Below are positions 7,760 to 16,142 of a DNA stretch of 41,815 bases, piece after piece. The stretch spans positions 1 through 41,815 of the forward strand of contig CANLRN010000033.1 of the NCBI GenBank assembly GCA_947493495.1, given 5' to 3'. The position numbers and the translations under genes were made by a program. The notes under the pieces are model-generated. The model saw only the letters and a list, made by a program, of their open reading frames with translations. It did no database searches and was not told where the DNA came from. The stretch comes from an uncultured Aquimarina sp. GTDB lineage: Bacteria > Bacteroidota > Bacteroidia > Flavobacteriales > Flavobacteriaceae. Each line of letters opens with the position of its first letter. Position 1 is the first letter of the stretch.

Positions 7760-10609
7760 TTAAAACTTGTAACTAACACTTAAAGAGGTGTTTATTCCTG
7801 TAGAATATGATAAGATGGTATCTTCAAATTGATCTCCACTTACAACTTCTTGAATAAATTGTGTTCTTTCTATTGTAGGATTTAATAAGTTTTTAGCAGT
7901 TAATCCAATGCTCCAATTGTCATTTATCTGTTTGTTAGCGATAAAATCTAACGTAACAAACCCCTTTTCTATAATTTCGCCATTGAAGAAAGTATCTGGT
8001 TGCTGTTGATTTCTAGGAGCTCCTAAAGCAAAAATCTTATCTGATGTATAGTTTCCTATAAGCGTAAGTTCATATGGAAATTTTTCACCAGAGTTAAAAG
8101 TTAATGATAGATTAGAGATCCAATCAGATGCACCTTCTAATCCAATTTCAGTTCTGTCTCCATACTTGAAAGTTTGTTGAAGTGTTCCATCTTCTCTAAT
8201 AACATCTTTTAAATCCTGCACGTGATCTAAATAAGATATGTTCCCACTAAGCCTTAAATTAGGATTTGATTCTCGTTTCTTAATTATATAAACTCTTCCT
8301 TCTAGTTCGAATCCTAAAATACGAGCTCTATCACCTGTATTGAAGTAAGAGAAGATATCTTCTCCTCCTCTTTGTAAACCACGGTTTATTGGATCTTCTA
8401 TTCTCTTATAGAAGGCACTGAAAGATATTAACTCATCGTTTTTCGGAAAAAATTCTATTTTAAAATCTACGTTGTAGTTCTGAGATCTTTCTACATTAGG
8501 ATTTCCTTGAAATACTTGCCCAACTTGAGATACATATTGAAAAGGTGCAATTTCCTTAAATTCAGGTAATGTTTGCCCTAAACTTCCTGAAAGACGTAAT
8601 GCTAATTTTTCGTTTACTGAATACTTTAGGTTCAAGTACGGGTAGAAATTATCGTATTCTTTATTCGAAGATCCAATTCTTGCTTGTCCTGTAAGAGGAT
8701 TTACAAAGTTTCCTACATCAAAGTTAACATCGATTTCATCTTTCTGATAACGAACACCAACTTGCGCTGTGAACTTGTTAAATGTTCCTGTAAAGTTTGC
8801 GTTTCCAGAGTAAGAAAGAAGTTCTGCGTCATAAGTATCTATTGGCTGTGTATTAAGTTGCAGTGCGCCAGTGTCAAAATTTTGTTGAGTGAAGATATCA
8901 CCTATAGCATCTATTGATGTGGGGTTGATTGCTACATTACCTTCTTCAACTCCAAAAAATTGTGATAAAAAATCTCTGGTTTTATTTCTAAAATCTCCAC
9001 CTACATTTAAGACAAAAATATCTTCTTCATCCTCATTTTGCTTAAGAACCCATTTATCAGAGATTCTAGCATTAATTTCTTGATCGGTAATTTCTTGAAC
9101 AGATTTTCTTTGTTGAAATCCTCCAGTAAATCCAAGTTCTATAGCCCCATCTTCGTTCTCAGGTGTATTTGAATTATCGTTAAGAATATTTACTTCATTA
9201 CGAATTCTATTAGGTTCATTAGCCACTAAATAATTAAATCCCGCTGCCCATTCTAAGTTATTCTTTTCAGAAAGTTTATGTTCTCCTATAAGCTGTGTTG
9301 CGGATAGAAAAGTATTCTTTATATTTTGATCTCTAAGAAACTGAGATCCTTCTTCAATATTATCTAGTTCTTCGAAAAATTCTGTAGTACGTTCACGTCC
9401 AGCTTCTAAGGTTTCTTCAAAAACTTTGTTAATGACAAAACTGTTAAAAGATAATTTATGATCATCACTAATCTTATATTGACTGTGTAACATTGCTGTG
9501 GAGTTAACAGTACGTAACCAACGTTTTAAATCATCTTCTGGTACTACGTCTCTTAGGTTCCCCTGATCATATTCTCTAAACAAACCTTCTCTATATTCGT
9601 GATCAACTGATTGACCTCCACTGAAATAAAGTTTAAAATTTCTAGCTTCACCTAATATTCCTCCAATATTAAACCCAAATCCATAGCTGATAGGAGTAGA
9701 TATCTCTGCGGTGTTCCACGATTGCTGAGTTATGGCATTTACAAGGTTGCTGGCTTCAAATTCACGACTATATATCCCTAAAGAAATATCATCATTATTC
9801 GCTGTGACTTTAAAATTGCTAAAAATATCGTTATCGGCTACATTAGAATTAACTCCTGCACTAACACTTACACCAATATCTTTGGTTTTTGTAACCTGTT
9901 TAGAAACGATATCTATATTTCCAGAAGCAAGATCGGCCGAGTTAGAAGGAGCAAAGGTTTTACTTATTGAAACATTTCCAATAAATCTTGTTGGGAATAA
10001 TTCTAAGTCTATATTTTTTTTATCGATATTGTCTGATGGTATTGGTAATCCATTAAGAGTAGTGCTTAGATAACGATCACCTAAACCACGTACATAAATA
10101 TCTCCGGATCCTTCTGCTTTAGATACACCAGATATTTTTGTGGTAGCAGCGGAGGCGTTAGAAACTCCAAGTCTTGTTAATTGTTCTGCACCTATACTCT
10201 CTTTTATTTGAACAGCATTCTTTTGTTCCAGTAATAAAGCTTCTTCTCTCTCTCTATTGGTTTGAACTTTTATAACTACTTCTTCCAGTGCAGCAGCAGT
10301 AGCACCTAATGCTGTGTCAATTACGGTTACTTTATCAGGCGCTACGACAACTTCTGGTATACGTATGATTTCATAACCGGTAAAGCTAAACTCTAAGGTG
10401 TAGGTTCCTGTAGGAATATTATTTATTTCATACTTTCCATCGAAATCTGTCGAAGTACCTAAGGTGGTTCCAACGATTACAATATTAGCAAAAGGTAGTG
10501 GTTGATTGTTTACTTCTTTATCTAGAAGTGTTCCGGAGATTGATCCGGTTTCTTGTGCAAAATTTAATCCAAGATAAAACAGTGCAATTACTGTGAAAAT
10601 TTTTCTCAT
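7760..10609 (-). CDS. TonB-dependent receptor 1, predicted PhoB-regulated
   Basis: A 949-residue outer-membrane receptor: signal peptide (about 1-18), a carboxypeptidase-regulatory-like beta-sandwich (about 20-108), a plug domain with IYVRGLGDRYLSTTLNGLP, and a long barrel ending in an aromatic residue (SVSYKF). It has no N-terminal signalling (STN) domain, so transcription is probably not controlled through an anti-sigma factor. It pairs with the beta-helix lipoprotein 26 bp downstream, not with a SusD protein. Five in-phase 11-bp units and a -7 box lie upstream (10633-10698), giving a leader of about 19 nt. Receptor 2 (12953-15760) is a paralogue; the N-termini are most alike. I infer uptake of a phosphorus compound from the regulation, not from the protein itself. 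Confidence 0.88.
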   Translation of the reverse strand: MRKIFTVIALFYLGLNFAQETGSISGTLLDKEVNNQPLPFANIVIVGTTLGTSTDFDGKYEINNIPTGTYTLEFSFTGYEIIRIPEVVVAPDKVTVIDTALGATAAALEEVVIKVQTNREREEALLLEQKNAVQIKESIGAEQLTRLGVSNASAATTKISGVSKAEGSGDIYVRGLGDRYLSTTLNGLPIPSDNIDKKNIDLELFPTRFIGNVSISKTFAPSNSADLASGNIDIVSKQVTKTKDIGVSVSAGVNSNVADNDIFSNFKVTANNDDISLGIYSREFEASNLVNAITQQSWNTAEISTPISYGFGFNIGGILGEARNFKLYFSGGQSVDHEYREGLFREYDQGNLRDVVPEDDLKRWLRTVNSTAMLHSQYKISDDHKLSFNSFVINKVFEETLEAGRERTTEFFEELDNIEEGSQFLRDQNIKNTFLSATQLIGEHKLSEKNNLEWAAGFNYLVANEPNRIRNEVNILNDNSNTPENEDGAIELGFTGGFQQRKSVQEITDQEINARISDKWVLKQNEDEEDIFVLNVGGDFRNKTRDFLSQFFGVEEGNVAINPTSIDAIGDIFTQQNFDTGALQLNTQPIDTYDAELLSYSGNANFTGTFNKFTAQVGVRYQKDEIDVNFDVGNFVNPLTGQARIGSSNKEYDNFYPYLNLKYSVNEKLALRLSGSLGQTLPEFKEIAPFQYVSQVGQVFQGNPNVERSQNYNVDFKIEFFPKNDELISFSAFYKRIEDPINRGLQRGGEDIFSYFNTGDRARILGFELEGRVYIIKKRESNPNLRLSGNISYLDHVQDLKDVIREDGTLQQTFKYGDRTEIGLEGASDWISNLSLTFNSGEKFPYELTLIGNYTSDKIFALGAPRNQQQPDTFFNGEIIEKGFVTLDFIANKQINDNWSIGLTAKNLLNPTIERTQFIQEVVSGDQFEDTILSYSTGINTSLSVSYKF

Positions 10610-10611
10610 TT

Positions 10612-10621
10612 CGTATTCGTA
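10612..10621 (-). promoter_or_regulatory. Possible sRNA pairing site in receptor 1 leader
   Basis: The mRNA sequence UACGAAUACG here ends 2 nt before the ATG of receptor 1. It can pair over 10 bp, with one G-U, with the segment just 5' of the terminator stem of the predicted sRNA (minus strand 11146-11137). Occlusion of translation initiation is inferred. Confidence 0.4.
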
Positions 10622-10632
10622 AAATTCTGTTA

Positions 10633-10698
10633 CAAATAAATACGGTTTTACAGTAAGGAATCTTATCCTACTATTATCCTTAGTTTAAGGGATTGTAA
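10633..10698 (-). promoter_or_regulatory. PHO-box-like array and promoter of TonB receptor 1
   Basis: Reading the minus strand, 7-bp units lie in exact 11-bp phase: TTACAAT (10698-10692), TAAACTA (10687-10681), TAATAGT (10676-10670), TAAGATT (10665-10659) and ACTGTAA (10654-10648). After 8 bp comes the -7 element TTATTTG (10639-10633), 24 nt before the ATG. The units match the TAACATT consensus only loosely, but phase and spacing equal those at the porin, permease and receptor 2 genes. The region aligns without gaps to 11241-11306. Confidence 0.6.
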
Positions 10699-10940
10699 TT
10701 TTGGAGAAAATAAAGAGAAGAGGAGTTTTTGATGATTTTTTTAACCTTCTTTGTTGTATTGTTACAGGATACTAGTCCTTGTAAACCCTTTGTTTACCGT
10801 AAGTTTTGATTTTTCCTTTCTGCTGTACTAAATTGGGAATTTGTTTCAGAAAAAGAGCAACCTTAGGTTTTGGTAGTTTTATAAGATATTACATAAACAT
10901 TATGACAACGTTAAACGGGTGAAAATGCATATATCTGTCT

Positions 10941-11075
10941 TAACAATTGGATAAACTTACAATACGAATAGTTGTAATGTTTTTGTGTTTTTTTAAGAAT
11001 CATACGAGAATTTGCATTAGACAACAATTACTTCGCAGCTAAAATCTTAAAAATATTCATTTTTAAGATTTTATA
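10941..11075 (+). ncRNA. Weak candidate plus-strand small RNA
   Basis: Three 7-mers in 11-bp phase (TAACAAT 10941, TAAACTT 10952, TACGAAT 10963) are followed after 9 bp, not the usual 8, by GTTTTTG (10979-10985), which fits the NTNTTTG -7 pattern. A transcript starting near 10990 would run about 80 nt into the perfect A/T-rich hairpin 11041-11072 and stop next to the end of the convergent minus-strand sRNA. The hairpin lacks G/C and a U tail, so this is a weak case. Confidence 0.22.
11041..11072. repeat. Perfect 14-bp A/T-rich hairpin
   Basis: AAAATCTTAAAAAT (11041-11054) and its exact complement (11059-11072) flank the 4-nt loop ATTC. It lies directly beside the terminator of the minus-strand sRNA candidate and may block read-through in either direction. 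Confidence 0.5.
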
Positions 11076-11236
11076 AAAAAGAGAAGGCTGAAGAGAAACA
11101 TTATTGTTGTTGGATAATAATGATCTTCCAGCCTTCTACGAACACGTTTCTTTATGTCTAATAGCTAACTCAAAATATTCAAGAAAGTATCACGCGTAGT
11201 ATTCTGTATTTTAATAGAGTATTATTTCAAAATCTT
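11075..11236 (-). ncRNA. Predicted PhoB-controlled small RNA between two receptor operons
   Basis: A promoter-like array (11241-11306), a roughly 160-nt span without a usable reading frame, and a strong intrinsic terminator follow one another on the minus strand. The terminator has a GAAGGCTG/CAGCCTTC stem (11136-11129 with 11090-11083), an inner stem AATAATG/CATTATT, and a tail containing six T (11080-11075). The first 20 nt after the -7 box still resemble the receptor 1 leader, so the promoter arose by duplication. The 10 nt just before the terminator stem (11146-11137) are complementary to the leaders of both flanking receptors, directly upstream of their start codons. Bacteroidota mostly lack Hfq but do use sRNAs. 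The alternative is a relic promoter of a lost receptor gene whose transcript is without function. Confidence 0.5.
11083..11136 (-). terminator. Intrinsic terminator of the sRNA candidate
   Basis: An 8-bp G/C-containing outer stem and a 7-bp inner stem around a 10-nt loop. On the minus strand this is followed by CTC and six T residues. Confidence 0.75.
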
Positions 11237-11240
11237 ATTG

Positions 11241-11306
11241 CAAATAAATAAAGTTTCACCGTCATTAGTTTTAACCTATTATTATTCTTGGATTAAGGAA
11301 CTGTAA
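11241..11306 (-). promoter_or_regulatory. PHO-box-like array and promoter without a gene
   Basis: Minus-strand 7-mers in exact 11-bp phase: TTACAGT (11306-11300), TAATCCA (11295-11289), TAATAAT (11284-11278), TAAAACT (11273-11267) and ACGGTGA (11262-11256). Then come 8 bp and TTATTTG (11247-11241). The array aligns base for base, without gaps, with the receptor 1 promoter over about 69 bp. The next coding sequence in this direction starts more than 600 bp away and has its own copy, so this promoter should serve the sRNA candidate. Confidence 0.55.
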
Positions 11307-11541
11307 CTTCTTTATCGAGTAAGATTTACGGTTTAGTTTAGGCTAATGATAGTAGTTTGAATACGCTATGATACTATAATAGTTAGTAAATTGTTGTTTA
11401 TAAAAGAGTTTTGGTGATTGTTATAATTTTTGTTTTTAGTTTCTTTTGTTTTTGAAGTATTAAAAAAATATTGCCTCAAAGTTAAAAAGGATTAAAACTC
11501 AAAAAACTGTTTACAATTTTTTAAAACAGATATGGGATAAA
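11307..11541. other. Non-coding A/T-rich stretch upstream of the sRNA promoter
   Basis: No frame, hairpin or in-phase unit was recognised between the sRNA array and the terminator of the lipoprotein gene. Confidence 0.4.
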
Positions 11542-11573
11542 AAAAGCACCTTGTAAATAATCAAGGTGCTTTT
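11542..11573 (-). terminator. Intrinsic terminator of the receptor 2 operon
   Basis: A perfect 12-bp stem, AAAAGCACCTTG (11542-11553) with its complement (11562-11573), around an 8-nt loop. The minus strand continues into a T run. It lies 23 bp after the stop of the 11596-12924 gene. Confidence 0.88.
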
Positions 11574-11595
11574 CTTTATATGAATTTACTATAAC

Positions 11596-12924
11596 TTATA
11601 GTCTTGTCCAGCCAGATGTCCAAGTATCACTCTCTTGTAAAGCTCCTGCATAGTTAGCAGCAGTAAAGAAAGGATCTAACGTAGAAGGATCAAAATTATC
11701 TACTCCATCAATAGCAGTTGTATACTGGTAAGTTCCTCTGAAACCATTAATTTCGAACCCAGAAGGGATTGCAGCTCCCATACTATTAAACGGGTTTCCA
11801 GAGCCATCTACAGTAAAGTTGTTAAATGTAGCAAAGTCAGCTAAATCTACCGTTGCAACATCTTCGTGATCTAAATCAAAAGAGTTTACGTTATCGATGA
11901 TAGAGTTTCTCACGATTACTTCATTGTTATTTAGGTTTACTAAGGTTTGGTCATCATCTACTTCGATTCCTTTTCCTGGAAAAGCTTTGATGATTGTGTT
12001 ATACATAGATACTTTGGTACCTGCTCTAAACTCGATTCCTTTATTCTCACCATCACCATCTTCTGCACCGATTAAAGTAATATTAGACAATGTTGGGTTA
12101 GAGAAAGGCGCAGCACCTGGGTTATCAGAGAAATTATCTGCTTCGATACCTTTATCGCCAGCAACGGAAGTTTGTTGTGCGATCCAGAATTGACCATTTC
12201 CAATCCATCCATCTGTCCAGTCAAAAGAATCATCTCCAGCACCAGTTACTATGGCATATTTTAGGTTTACAGTTCCACCAAAAAACTCAATACCATCATC
12301 GTTACCGTTAAAAGCCTGGATGTATTCTATTGTAGTTCCACTACCAACTCCGTATAAAGAAAGGCCATTATATTCAGCATCATCGTTAATTTTTCCACCG
12401 GTATATTCTAAACGCACATAACGCAATATTCCTGAGTTATCTGTAGCATCAGTACCACCATAGGTGAGATTAGCAACCTCTGTGGTAGCTGTAGTTCCTC
12501 TATTGATAGGAGCTTTTCCTGCTAATAACAACCCTCCCCAATCTCCAGCATTAGGAGTGGATTTGTTAGAAGTAAACACTATAGGTTGGTTTGCAGTTCC
12601 TTCTGCCATAATAGTTGCTCCTTGCTCGATAGCTAAGTAAGAGAATACTCCGCCAACGTCACCTGCTATTATTCTTGTTCCTGCTTCAATAGTCATAGTA
12701 ACTCCATCAACGACAGATACACCACCACGTAATTCATACACTTCGTTTGCTGTTAGTGTGATATCTTCTGTAATTTGACCTTCAAGAAGAATGCTCCCAT
12801 CAGTATCTCCATTACCACCTTGGTTGATAATTACATCACCAATATTGTCTTCTTGAATAGTACAGGCAGAAAACAATACTGCCGTCCCAAGTAATATTCC
12901 CGTAAATAAATTTTTAGTTTTCAT
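11596..12924 (-). CDS. Predicted surface beta-helix lipoprotein, single repeat
   Basis: A 442-residue lipoprotein (lipid Cys21 in LFSAC, followed by acidic TIQEDN, compatible with surface export). It is related to one repeat of the 5814-7733 protein: both share the GGVSV/TMTIEAGT opening, a GDWGGLLLAGKAP-like block, LTYGGTDATDNSG, AEYNGLSLYGVGSGTTI, NDDGIEFFGGTVNLK and DDSFDWTDGWIG. It has extra C-terminal sequence (about residues 300-442) that the duplicated relative lacks. It probably folds as a right-handed beta-helix. It lies 28 bp behind TonB receptor 2 in the same operon, so the two should form one outer-membrane unit. No enzyme motif is evident. Confidence 0.8.
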   Translation of the reverse strand: MKTKNLFTGILLGTAVLFSACTIQEDNIGDVIINQGGNGDTDGSILLEGQITEDITLTANEVYELRGGVSVVDGVTMTIEAGTRIIAGDVGGVFSYLAIEQGATIMAEGTANQPIVFTSNKSTPNAGDWGGLLLAGKAPINRGTTATTEVANLTYGGTDATDNSGILRYVRLEYTGGKINDDAEYNGLSLYGVGSGTTIEYIQAFNGNDDGIEFFGGTVNLKYAIVTGAGDDSFDWTDGWIGNGQFWIAQQTSVAGDKGIEADNFSDNPGAAPFSNPTLSNITLIGAEDGDGENKGIEFRAGTKVSMYNTIIKAFPGKGIEVDDDQTLVNLNNNEVIVRNSIIDNVNSFDLDHEDVATVDLADFATFNNFTVDGSGNPFNSMGAAIPSGFEINGFRGTYQYTTAIDGVDNFDPSTLDPFFTAANYAGALQESDTWTSGWTRL

Positions 12925-12952
12925 CTTTAATATTATTTGTGTTCGTTTTTTT

Positions 12953-15760
12953 TTAAAGTTTAAATGTTACTCCAAGACTGAAGTTGATACCATTATCAAA
13001 ATTGTATGTTGTAAATTCTTGGTTTAAGTTTTCTTGATCTTGAAATCTGGTAATAGAAGGATTTAATAAGTTTTTAGCTTTAAAGCTGATTTCAATATTT
13101 TTTCCGATTTCATCTTTAAAATTAAAGTTTAAGGTTCCGTATCCTTTTTCAAAAATGTCTCCTCTACCATTACTACCTGCTGCATAGATTCGATCTCCAA
13201 AAATATTGAAGTCTAATGCCGAAGTAATTTTATGATTCTTGATTTCTTTGGTATATGCTATATCTGCATTGATTAAGAATGGAGAAGCTCCTTGTAGCTG
13301 ACGATCATTATTAGTAGGTGCAATATTTACTCCATTGATCTGAAGATTTTCATCTATTTCTACTTTAGAATACATAAGGGTAGTATTCACCCCGAAATTA
13401 AGATCGTTCCAAACGGTTTCTTCTAATTCAAAAAGATTACCAAGATTCTTTCTATATTCTAATTCTAAACCAAAAACAGTAGCGTTAGATGTATTACCAA
13501 AAGAAACAAAGTTAGATGCAGATGCTAGTCCTATTTTTTCAATTGGTTTATCTATATACTTACCAAATACTGTTGCACTTAATAATTCTCCTGATTGTTC
13601 AGGGAAATACTCCCATTTAATATCTACATTGTAGTTGTCTGAGTTCTTAAGTTCTGGATTACCTACCGTAGATTCGGTTACATCTTCATCTAAGAAAGGA
13701 GCAACCTCTGTAAACTTTGGTAAGGTTACAGTCTTACTTGCAGCAAATCGAAGGTTTGATCTTTCGTTAAGTGAATATTTTAGACTAAGACTTGGTAAGA
13801 TAAAAGTTTCATCTAATACACTGTTTCTAAATGGACTCGTTTCTAAATCTTGCTGAAGCCTAAAGTTTATATTTTGTTCGAATATTTCGGTTCTTACGCC
13901 TCCATTGAAGATTAATTTTTCACCTAGAGCATATTGTAAATTAGCATATCCTCCGAAATTTGTAAAATCTGCTTCGTAAATACGGGTAGAGTTTAAGTTT
14001 TCTAATACGATATACTCACCAGCAAGGAAGTTTTCCTCGTTAAGCAGTGCATCTGGATTATTAAAATCTACATTAAGGTTATTAAGGTTGTTTAGGTTGT
14101 AGTTTAACTGATTTGCTTCAAAATCTCTATCTTTTGATCTAAAGAAAGTACCTATCGTAACTTTATTTTTGAAGTTATCATCTTCGTCTTTTCCAAAATT
14201 GATATCAAAATCTACTTTACCAGAATAATCATTTTCGTTTAATTCTTGATAAAAACGTTGGTTATTAGCAAAATCAGGACTCGTTGCATCACCAAGGATT
14301 AAGTTTCCATTAGACACTTCGGTGAAAATTAATTGACGTCTGTCTGGGATTAAACCTTGTGCCTTGTTATAAGCAACTCCCCAACCTAATGAATATTTGT
14401 CTTCATTAAACTTATGGTCACCCGTGAACTGTTGCGTAAATAGGTTATTCTGCTCATAAGTTCCTCTTCTAATTCTGATAAATACATCAGTATCTTCACT
14501 ACTAAGACCTCTTAATTCTCTTAGCTCGTCTTGTGTGTCATTTACATATAGTGTAGTAGAAAGAATTTTGTTATTACTATTCCATCGGTATCCTAAGCTA
14601 CCAAGTATAGTAGTATTTGTTGTATATCTGTAGCGATCTACATCTTCAAAGAAACCAATACCAACTACGGATTCACCTTGTGAATTATAGGCTGCTTCTA
14701 CACCATCTAAAGCAGTTTTATGTTCTTGACTAAAGGATCCTGTAAAAAGAAAATCTAATTTATGAGGACTATCCTCTCCAAATGTAAACGTTTTTCCGCC
14801 TGTAACACTAACTCCTCCATCTGGACCGTTAAATCTCTTTTTTGGGTTAAAGGAAGTGTCAAAAGGGTAATAGTCAATTTCGGTACTATTGTAATTATAA
14901 TTAGGGATATCTAAAAAGATTGGTACTCTTCTGGATCCGTCATCAATTCCCCATTGATCATACTGACCTCCATTTAATAAAAAGAAATCATTACTGATAG
15001 CATTTGTGTTAGCGCCAGAACTGAAACCAATTTCTAAGAAACCTTTTCCAGGACGATCTTTGGTGTCGATATTTACACTTGCTCCTGCAAAATCACCGTA
15101 GATATTAGGAGAGTAGGTTTTATAGATACCTAAGTTTTCCACAATATCAGTTGGGAAGATTCCTAAATCGATCAATTTTAACTTAGGATTTAATGAAGGT
15201 ATGGGTAAACCATTTAAGTATGCATTGTTATAACGATCTCCTAAACCACGAACATATAATTTGTCACTTTGTTTAGAAATACCGGTTGCTTTGGTTAAAC
15301 CTGTGGCTACATCACTTACTCCTTTTTTAGAAAGCTCTTGTGCTCCAATTTTTTGCTGAATAGTTACCGCATTCTTTTGTTCAAGTAGGATAGCAGCTTC
15401 AGATTCTTTCTTAACAGTGGTTTTAATAATAACCTCGTCTAATGCAGCAGCACTTGCTCCTAAAGATGCATTTAGCGTAGTAGTTTGATTAGCGGTAACG
15501 ACAACTTCTTTATCTAAGGTTTCATAACCAACAAAACTAAACTCTATGGTATAGGTTCCTGGTTCTAAATTTTCGATGGTATATAATCCATCAAAATCTG
15601 TGGTTGTTCCTTTACTAGTTCCCTTTATCAATACATTGGCAAAGGGTAAAGGTTGATCATTTGCTTCTTTGTCAAGCAAAGTACCAGCTATGGAGCCGGT
15701 TTCCTGCGCACTAACTATTCCAACAACGAATAGTGCACAGAGAATTACAATTTTTCTCAT
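12953..15760 (-). CDS. TonB-dependent receptor 2, predicted PhoB-regulated
   Basis: A 935-residue outer-membrane receptor with the same plan as receptor 1: signal peptide (to SAQE, about 19), carboxypeptidase-regulatory-like domain (about 20-105), plug with LYVRGLGDRYNNAYLNGLP, and a barrel ending in GVTFKL. No STN domain is seen. The N-terminal 110 residues closely match receptor 1 while the barrels differ much more, which suggests paralogues with different cargo. The partner lipoprotein follows 28 bp downstream. The promoter region (15783-15859) has the longest PHO-box-like array in the window, six units in one phase, with a leader of about 18 nt. Cargo is inferred to be phosphorus-containing from regulation only. 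Confidence 0.88.
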   Translation of the reverse strand: MRKIVILCALFVVGIVSAQETGSIAGTLLDKEANDQPLPFANVLIKGTSKGTTTDFDGLYTIENLEPGTYTIEFSFVGYETLDKEVVVTANQTTTLNASLGASAAALDEVIIKTTVKKESEAAILLEQKNAVTIQQKIGAQELSKKGVSDVATGLTKATGISKQSDKLYVRGLGDRYNNAYLNGLPIPSLNPKLKLIDLGIFPTDIVENLGIYKTYSPNIYGDFAGASVNIDTKDRPGKGFLEIGFSSGANTNAISNDFFLLNGGQYDQWGIDDGSRRVPIFLDIPNYNYNSTEIDYYPFDTSFNPKKRFNGPDGGVSVTGGKTFTFGEDSPHKLDFLFTGSFSQEHKTALDGVEAAYNSQGESVVGIGFFEDVDRYRYTTNTTILGSLGYRWNSNNKILSTTLYVNDTQDELRELRGLSSEDTDVFIRIRRGTYEQNNLFTQQFTGDHKFNEDKYSLGWGVAYNKAQGLIPDRRQLIFTEVSNGNLILGDATSPDFANNQRFYQELNENDYSGKVDFDINFGKDEDDNFKNKVTIGTFFRSKDRDFEANQLNYNLNNLNNLNVDFNNPDALLNEENFLAGEYIVLENLNSTRIYEADFTNFGGYANLQYALGEKLIFNGGVRTEIFEQNINFRLQQDLETSPFRNSVLDETFILPSLSLKYSLNERSNLRFAASKTVTLPKFTEVAPFLDEDVTESTVGNPELKNSDNYNVDIKWEYFPEQSGELLSATVFGKYIDKPIEKIGLASASNFVSFGNTSNATVFGLELEYRKNLGNLFELEETVWNDLNFGVNTTLMYSKVEIDENLQINGVNIAPTNNDRQLQGASPFLINADIAYTKEIKNHKITSALDFNIFGDRIYAAGSNGRGDIFEKGYGTLNFNFKDEIGKNIEISFKAKNLLNPSITRFQDQENLNQEFTTYNFDNGINFSLGVTFKL

Positions 15761-15762
15761 GT

Positions 15763-15771
15763 AACGTGTTC
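15763..15771 (-). promoter_or_regulatory. Possible sRNA pairing site in receptor 2 leader
   Basis: The mRNA sequence GAACACGUU here ends 2 nt before the ATG of receptor 2. It is perfectly complementary over 9 bp to the sRNA candidate (minus strand 11148-11140), overlapping the segment that can pair with receptor 1. The leader is only about 18 nt, so pairing would cover half of it. Confidence 0.4.
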
Positions 15772-15782
15772 TAATTTTGAGG

Positions 15783-15859
15783 CAAATAACGATAGCAATT
15801 GTTACCTGTGTGTTACTGAAAAATTAAATAAGAATGATATTAATGTTAGGTAATTGTTA
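15783..15859 (-). promoter_or_regulatory. Six-unit PHO-box-like array and promoter of TonB receptor 2
   Basis: Minus-strand 7-mers in unbroken 11-bp phase: TAACAAT (15859-15853), TAACATT (15848-15842), TCATTCT (15837-15831), TAATTTT (15826-15820), TAACACA (15815-15809) and TAACAAT (15804-15798). After 8 bp (15797-15790) comes the -7 element TTATTTG (15789-15783), 23 nt before the ATG. Four of the six units begin TAACA. Two adjacent PhoB dimer-of-repeats sites are the natural reading. Confidence 0.72.
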
Positions 15860-16090
15860 TCAGAATTGAATAAGAGATTCCTTTTTAGTGAAAGAAAAAT
15901 AGAGGAATAAAATCTCGAAATAATTGATTTTAAAAGGATGAAGAAGAGTAGTAATTGTATTTAGTATATTGTTTTCTATGTTAAGAAAATGTTTTAGCGT
16001 ATTAAGTATGTAAAATAAATATTAATGCAGTGATCTCTTTATATTCTAAATTGAATAAAAGAGGATCTTTTTTTTTTGAATTGTTCACAT
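15860..16090. other. Non-coding region upstream of receptor 2
   Basis: No gene is seen between the receptor 2 array and the terminator at 16091. A pair of TAACATT-like units (minus strand, 15977-15994) has no -7 box at the right distance and is not counted as a site. Confidence 0.4.
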
Positions 16091-16117
16091 AAAAAAACGC
16101 TTCGAATTCTCGAAGCG
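16091..16117 (-). terminator. Intrinsic terminator of the MORN-like gene
   Basis: CGCTTCGA (16098-16105) pairs with TCGAAGCG (16110-16117) around a 4-nt loop. The minus strand continues into seven T. It lies 26 bp after the stop at 16143. Confidence 0.88.
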
Positions 16118-16142
16118 CCATAATTATTTTATGTTGATATAC

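Noticed and set aside
15977..15994. Minus-strand AAACATT and TAACATA in 11-bp phase
   Set aside because: Two units only and no fitting -7 element; not counted as a regulatory site.
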